Shown in pieces: positions 57,601 to 64,000 of a stretch of DNA of 64,000 bases. The notes beneath the pieces were generated by a model. The model did no database searches. It was given only the letters and a program-made list of their open reading frames with translations, and was not told where the DNA came from. Position 1 is the first letter of the stretch, and the number at the start of each line of letters is the position of its first letter. Origin of the DNA: Ipomoea triloba (Eukaryota; Streptophyta; Magnoliopsida; Solanales; Convolvulaceae); contig NC_044916.1 of the NCBI RefSeq assembly GCF_003576645.1, forward strand, positions 6,506,941 through 6,570,940, given 5' to 3'. The position numbers were made by a program, and so were the translations under genes.

Positions 57601-60600
57601 ACATGGTCTTTGATTTTTATTTTAGAGAGGCTCTATGTTCTTACACTTTTATGTTCTTCAGTTCTGTCAACACAAAACTTTTTAACCTAATAATAATAAA
57701 AGGAAGGAAAATGTAGTTCTATTGCATATTTGGATGACATGCTTACATTTAATACATGGGTATTGCTCTGGCCAAATGTTTTACTGGCATCCTTTTAACC
57801 ACATATATTGCTACTGAAATGTGTCCAGACTACTATTGGTTTTATGCAAAAATGTTTTATCTCTTACAGGAAAGCTTAGCTTTTATGTTTGAGATAGCTC
57901 ATCTCCATGAAGATGCTCTACGTGAATACGATGAACTAGAACTCTGTTACTTGGAAACAGGTACATAAATGACTATATTTTTGGCTATTCTCCCTATAGG
58001 GTGATAATATTCTTATGAATGTTTACTGCCAACAACTACATTGAACATTCATTGGTTCTGATTCTTCTATTTATGCTGTTATGCTAGATTTGAATGGCAG
58101 TTACATTCTCTCTGTCTTACCTTTGACCTTTTTTCCATTGCCACAATGTAACATTTGAATTTCCCATTGAGAATATTTTAAAGTCATCTTCTTGACATTC
58201 TTATCTTGTAACTATATGGTTCACTATTCATTTTTGTATATAAAGTCTGGATTGGGTTTGTCTTATGGAACAAGATTGCATTTTACGAAGAAGGAACAGA
58301 TTCCTGAAATAAAGTCTGGTTGGTAAATTTATTTTCTTCCATTCAGAATTTTGATAATGATAGCATGGGAGCATGTTGTTCTGCCTACTTAGTTGCTCTA
58401 GAAATGAAATTATTTGTGTTGAGGATAAATATACGGCAATATATGTGTTTCCTCAGTGATTAGTTTAAGCTTTTAGTTGAGATAGATATATCAAATCCCA
58501 TGCACTATAGGTCATAAAAAATTTTCCACGTGTTTGACCCGTTAAAAAAAATGTCCGGCCCACAGGTGAGGGGGTGGTTGAGGATTAATATATGAGGTGA
58601 TAAATGCATATCTTCACTAACTACTTAAGCTTTTAGTTGAGGTGCAAGACATTTTTCAATAATTTGTTATTTATGTAAGTACAACTTAGGAGACCTGCTT
58701 TATTTGTTTCATTGTTGCCTTTCAGTCTAGGTCTTTAGTTGAATTCTTGAGGATATGACTGATCATTAACCTGATATATTTATTGTCTGTGAACCAGTTA
58801 ATATGATTAGGAAAAGGAGGGACTTCGGAGGAGCGGAGCGTGGCGATGATCAGGCTGCACTACTCAACCCAGCAGACAAAGCACTGATGCAGATTGTGCA
58901 GGATGACTCATTTAGGGAATTTGAATTCAGGCAGTATCTGTTTGCCTGCCAAGCAAAGGTGTGGAAGAGCGGGAAACAGTAATTAGTTTAGGCTGGTTGT
59001 CTATAAACATAAACCAATTTGATGGTCTACATAGTATCCTCGCCATTTTTCTCCGCAATGTTAAAAAGTTCACATCTCGATTCATGGTCATCTCAATTAT
59101 CCTGTTGCCTGTTGGGTCTTGGAAAGATTTACACATCCTTTCCTATGCTTTTTGAGAGATTGGTTCTTGGGCATTGAACCCATGACCTGATGGTCAGTGG
59201 TTGAGCACTCACAACTACACCATAATGACTGAGTTCAAAAGCAATGAGATAAAAATAACTGACATCTGTCGACCTTAAAGAACTGAAAATGCAAAAATAT
59301 GATTTTTTTTTTCAAGTTATTAAATTGGAGATGAATTTTCTATGGTTAATTGTTGGTATGCTTTCCTGGCAATGAACTGATAGCTACATTCCTTTTTCTT
59401 GTATTTATATGATTCCTGCAACTTTTGTTGATTTTATTCTTCCATCTTATTTTAATATGTAGCTGTTATTTAAGCTGAATCGTCCATTTGAAGTTGCATC
59501 GAGGGGTTATTCTTTTATAATTAGCTTTTCGAAGTCATTGGCCCTCCATGAGGTAATTCATGCTCCATTGATTAATCGTTTAACTGATAATTTTCCTTGG
59601 TTATCTGAGGGTTTAAGATCTCACTTTTTATTATGTACTTAAATTGTCTATTTACTCTTTCCCTATCTCAGAGAACGTTGCCCTTCTGTATGCGTGAGGT
59701 GTGGGTAATAACTGGTTGCTTGGGTTTAATTAATGCAACCACTTCCAAATATAAAGATGGACTTGTGGCACCTGATACGGAAAAGGAGTTCTACCGACTA
59801 AAAGGGGATCTGTACTCCTTATGTCGTACTAAGGTAATGTTGTCTATGATAAATAGCTTTTCTTTTAGTTAATTGTTGGATATTTAGTGGAGTTCTTTGT
59901 AGTTTGGCCTATAATGGCCTGAACCTTTCATTCAATTAGTTCTATCTGGTTATAATAGGCCACCGATCCACCATATATGCAAAGAGGTAATTAGTGCAAT
60001 GCTTCTCACTATCCTGGAGGAGCATGGTGTTTAATTTTCCATGTAAACGGTTTATTATACTCTCTACTGAAGTGTTTCATTCATGTGGCAGTTCATGCGG
60101 CTTGCTTATTTAATTGGCTATGGGGCGCATATTGAAAGAAGTCCTGTCAACAGGTGAATACTGCATTTTCAGGAAGCATTCTGGTAGACATGTCTTTAAC
60201 ATCTTGCAACCTCATGCTTGTTCTTTCTGTTGAACAGTGCTTCACTTAGCATGCTTCCTTGGCCTAAACCTGCAGTTTGGCCTTCTTTACCACCTGATGC
60301 TTCATCTAAGGTGCTTGCAAAAGAAAAGGTGTGTCTTGAAAATATAATGCATCTTTGATTGTTCAATCTCTGTTTAATGTGTTGAAGTGTAAAGTGTTAT
60401 CATTTCATTGGAACATTCTTGCTAAGTTCATAAAGATGACTCTTTTCTGATTTCCCTTTGAAGAAAAAGAACTCTGAGAAGATATTAGTATTTTCCTCTG
60501 CTAAAAAAGTTAGCATTTCCTTGCATAGAAATAGCAGCATAATTAGATACCACATATATGGTCCAAAGGCACAGATTTTATGTTGCATGTTGAGGGTGAT

Positions 60601-63600
60601 TACCTGAATTAAAATTGTCTTCATTTTCCACCATGGAACTTTGTATTTTATGAGTATGCTTCATTACAGTACATGTGACTGCATTGGCAGATGATTCTTC
60701 AAGACTCTTCACGTCCTAAACATTTTGGAATTCAGAAGAAACCACTTCCTCTAGAACCATCTGTATTATTGCGTGAAGCAAATCGCCGAAGAGCTTCTCT
60801 CTCTGCTGGAAATGTGTTCGAAATGTTTGATGGTCATCCGAGCATGACTGATGGGTAATGGAAACATGTTTAAGTTAAATTTGTTATGCCCATATTTCAA
60901 GTGTTTGCATTATGTGCTAAATTGAGCTTTGAAGGGGTGGGGGCATGGGTCTGTCTATAGACACGCTCATATAGATTATAGACACATCCAATATACATGA
61001 AAGCATAAAATTATATAAAGAAGGGAAAATGACTTTTAGTCCCCCAATTACGAGGATATAGTTGACTCAGTCCCTCAATTATTATCTTGGTGGCAGATAT
61101 AGTCCCTCCATGACTATTGATGGAGATTATTCACCACCAAAATATTTAACAAATTTTGCCATTGAGGGACTATATCTACCACCGAGGTGATAATTGAGGG
61201 ACTAAATGTGGAGGCCCCAATAATTGGGGGACTGAGTCAACTATATCCCCATAATTTAGGGCCTAAGGGCACCATTTTCCCTATAAAGAATTAAGAACTT
61301 GATATTTGTAAGTTGAAAATTCCATTTTAATTGATATTTTTTGCTGATCTTTTGAATAAATAGTGCCTAAGGTGCTTGTTAATTGTTATGGAGTATTTTT
61401 TTTTAAAGTAGACCATGAGATAGTGGCAGAAGTATCTATTTGCCTGCCTCCATAATTACATAAAATCTGCTTTTGCTGTTTTGTTGATTATGATTTTACT
61501 TTTTGTATCTCATTCATAAATTAAGCTCTTATCCAGTGGTCATTTGCTGACAGCTCAGGTTCAATATCCCCACCATCCAAAGTACCTGTAGTAATATCTA
61601 TGTCACGAACTCACTCTTCACCTGGATTTGAGAGCTCTATCAGTCGGCCTTTGAGACTTTCTGAAATTTTTGTTGCTGCTGAGCATGCTTTGCAGAATAC
61701 AATATCTGATAAAGAACTATGGAAATCATTGTCGTCTCCGGAGGAATTCGAGGTATTTATGTTCTCCAACAACTACAAGTGTATAAATCTGTACAATATT
61801 TAGAGCCAGTTAAGAAGAGTGAAATCTGTCTGAAAATTAATTCTTTTTTGTTTTATAAAAAGTACTCGTTTTCCAACAACTTGTGCTTCTAGGAGTTTCA
61901 ATTAAATGATTCTTTGGGCACTCCTATATGCATTTTATTTTCATTGGAACCTTTTTTCACACTTGAAATTCTTTATTTATTTAATTATTGTCAGCAAAAA
62001 TATTTGGAGCTGTCAAAGGGTGCTGCTGAGAACTATCATCGCTCTTGGTGGAAGAGGCATGGGGTTGTTCTTGATGGTGAAATTGCATCTGTGTATCATA
62101 AGCTTGGAAACTTCGATCTTGCTGCGAAGCTGTACGAAAAGGTCTGTGCTCTTTATGCTGGTGAAGGATGGCAGAACCTATTGGCTGAAGTCCTTCCCAA
62201 TTTAGCAGAGTGTCAAAAGATACTGAATGATCAAGCTGGTTATCTCGCTTCCTGTGTGAGGCTGCTGTCATTGGATAACGGATTGTTTCTGACCAAGGAG
62301 CGCCAGGCATTTCAGTCTGAAGTTGTCCATCTTGCTCATAGTGAAATGGAGCACCCTGTGCCTTTAGATGTGTCCTCGCTGATAACATTTTCTGGCAACC
62401 CTGGGCCTCCACTGGAGCTGTGTGATGGGGATCCTGGTTCCCTTTCTGTAACTATTTGGAGTGGATTTCCTGATGATATTGCTCTTGAATCACTCAGTCT
62501 CACTCTGACAGCTACAAATATCACCGATGATGGTGTTAAGGTGCTATTTTCTTGACTATGTGCCTTCCTCTCAATTTGTTGCTAAAAAAATGCACATTTC
62601 AATACTAATTCTGAATTCTTGGCCAGGCTATAAAACGCTCTGGTGCTACAATATTAAATCCAGGAAGGAATACAATCACAGTTTCTTTACCTCCCCAGAA
62701 ACCTGGGTCTTATGTTTTGAGTGTTCTAACGGGGCAAATTGGTCAATTGAGATTTAGATCTCATAGTTTTTCCAAAGGAGGACCTGCAGATACTGATGAC
62801 TTCATGAGTTATGAGAAGCCAACAAGGCCTATCTTAAAGGTAAGCATGCCTACTCAATGAAGAAGGCTGTGATCTTTTCCTATATTTTCTATTCTTCTTG
62901 CATCATTCATATCTGTATATGTTGCCAATTCTTATAAGTTGTATCCCTGCACAAGCATGTTGACATGACATGATATTAATATTGTCTTCATTTTTGGGTA
63001 AGGTGTTCAAACCAAGGTCTCTGGTTGATCTTGTGCCTGCTATCTCATCTGCTTTGCTTATCAACGAACCTCAGTGGGTAGGAATAATTGTCAAACCAAT
63101 GAGCTACTCCCTTAAAGGCGCTGTACTTCACATAGACACTGGACCTGGTTTGATTATTCAACAGTCCCATGGAATTGAAATTGAGAAGCATACAGATGGA
63201 TCTCATAATGAATCCGAGTCAGGTGGCCCGGAAGGTTTTGAAGGTGATGGTACCCAAGTTACTGCAGAAGTAAAGCAATTGTCTCTTCAAGATGGAAAAA
63301 TTGAGCTTCCTGACTGGGCTAGCAATGCAACTTCTGTTTTATGGATCCCCGTGCGTGCTGCCAGTGATGGCCTTCCTAGAGGAAGTCCTGCAGGTGATAT
63401 CAAATATTTTACTAACAGTTCAAATATTAAAAACACGGTCGGTATTTTATCACAGACAGGTTAACCATCCCTTTTGCTGTCTTTCAGGAGAACGCATATC
63501 CCAGAGACAGAGTCTTGTGGATGGGATGAGGACAGTAGCTCTAAAACTTGAATTTGGAGTAACTCGTAATCAGATATTTGAAAGGTTTGTAGTTTTCCCT

Positions 63601-63778
63601 TTTTCATCTTATTTTTCCCCTCGGTGTGGGGGGAGGAGGATAATTTATCTTATCCACTTTTATGGAATTCTTACACTAATTTGAACCTTGCAGGACAATG
63701 GCTGTGCATTTTACAGACCCATTCTCTGTGAGCATACGGGTTACAGACAAATGCAATGATGGCACTCTGCTTTTGCAG
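54621..63778 (+). CDS. TRS130: TRS130/TRAPPC10 (CLUB), TRAPPII-specific subunit, 3' part outside window
   Basis: Tethering-complex subunit for Golgi and trans-Golgi vesicle traffic and cell-plate formation. Seventeen exons: 54621-54684, 55373-55602, 56069-56250, 57113-57296, 57870-57960, 58798-58958, 59463-59552, 59672-59833, 60092-60153, 60238-60328, 60691-60854, 61554-61752, 61995-62540, 62627-62839, 63003-63393, 63488-63584, 63694-63778. All are GT-AG and in phase, giving 1004 codons. The plant protein is about 1250 residues, so the end is missing. Matches to the Arabidopsis protein run throughout: VEDVSDLWP, RSRFPQEQ-LFWFREPYAT, KLIVQNDEREWFIVFVSKA, QRFMPVWNFCNFFILKESLAF, QIVQDDSFREFEFRQYLFAC, SMLPWPKPAVWPSLP, KGAAENYHRSWWKRHGVVLDG and SYEKPTRPILK. 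No frameshift or stop is seen. Introns carry repeats, including a complete MITE in intron 11. Confidence 0.95.
56290..56635. repeat. Intron repeat R3, copy 1 (TRS130 intron 3)
   Basis: Shares ordered blocks with 58420-58665: 'gtgtatcttctttaatggct', 'taaacttttagttgagg', a 'gagggggtg' block, 'gttgaagataagtatat' and 'acatttcaataa'. A box-B-like GGTCCGAATC lies at about 56420. A retroposon is likely. Confidence 0.5.
58420..58665. repeat. Intron repeat R3, copy 2 (TRS130 intron 5)
   Basis: Contains 'gttgaggataaatatacgg', 'aagcttttagttgaga', 'gtgagggggtggttgagg' and again 'taagcttttagttgaggtg'. This gives two partial units of the repeat at 56290-56635. Confidence 0.5.
61014..61290. mobile_element. 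Mutator-like MITE in TRS130 intron 11, 9-bp TSD
   Basis: Body 61023-61281. The flanks are the identical 9-mer tataaagaa (61014-61022, 61282-61290). Left end gggaaaatgacttttagtcc, right end reversed gggaaaatggtgcccttagg. Inner parts 'atatagttgactcagtccc' match exactly between the arms. The arms span most of the 259 bp, so the element could form a hairpin within the pre-mRNA. Confidence 0.9.
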
Positions 63779-64000
63779 GTCCTCTATATGCTCTGTTTAG
63801 ATTCCTTGTTTTCTGTTATATGTTACCATTGGTCATTCTATGCATTCATAACTCTTCATGTCTTCTATGGGGTTACTAGAACTGCTCAGCTAAGAAAAAG
63901 GAAAAAGAAAATTAAATAAAAACCATAGCAGCTAAGCAGTTTTCATTCTGCAATTCATGATATAATAAATTTTCTGAATCTCAACTGATGTTATCTGCAT

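Noticed and set aside
61981..62412. 143-codon minus-strand frame
   Set aside because: Antisense to TRS130 exon 13, whose sense frame matches the family throughout.

Overview
This looks like nuclear DNA of an asterid eudicot, most likely in the Solanales. It is AT-rich, has GT-AG introns, long AT and ATT microsatellites and dense small transposons, and its NAC protein resembles tomato NOR at both ends. The order-level placement is inference from protein memory; I could not run a search. One 572-base run of N (43398-43969) and one single N (20767) are assembly gaps.

Four protein-coding genes are well supported. A two-exon pectate lyase with an N-terminal Pec_lyase_N region lies on the minus strand (16255-17730). 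A three-exon NAC transcription factor of the NOR/NARS type lies on the plus strand (34511-35800). A seven-exon plastid-type Mpv17/PMP22 membrane protein lies on the minus strand (47536-50332). The first 17 exons of TRS130/TRAPPC10, a TRAPPII tethering subunit, lie on the plus strand from 54621 and run off the window end. I rebuilt the exons by hand from reading frame and splice sites, and every junction listed keeps phase. The genes have unrelated jobs (pollen or wall pectin, transcription, organelle membrane, Golgi traffic) and show no functional clustering.

Almost everything else is transposon-derived. 1-16 kb: a copia 3' remnant, LTR-like and SINE-like pieces, a hAT element with intact 8-bp duplications, other MITEs and a large foldback Mutator-like MITE. 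18-27 kb: microsatellites, a segmental tandem duplication, a second hAT copy, a CACTA end, a foldback element and a decayed U2A' spliceosomal pseudogene. 27-32.7 kb: a mosaic of CACTA ends, a Stowaway MITE, a broken copia gag-pol, a gypsy gag remnant, LTR-like sequence and a Harbinger-like MITE. 40-47 kb: a LINE RNase H remnant, a 68-bp SINE with 17-bp duplications, a Helitron with three tandem 5' ends nested in a Harbinger-like element, and a Mutator-like element with about 180-bp terminal inverted repeats.

I see no new multi-gene system. The most unusual structures are the Helitron with tandem 5' ends, the box-A-only micro-SINE, and the upstream ORF that ends directly against the TRS130 start codon.
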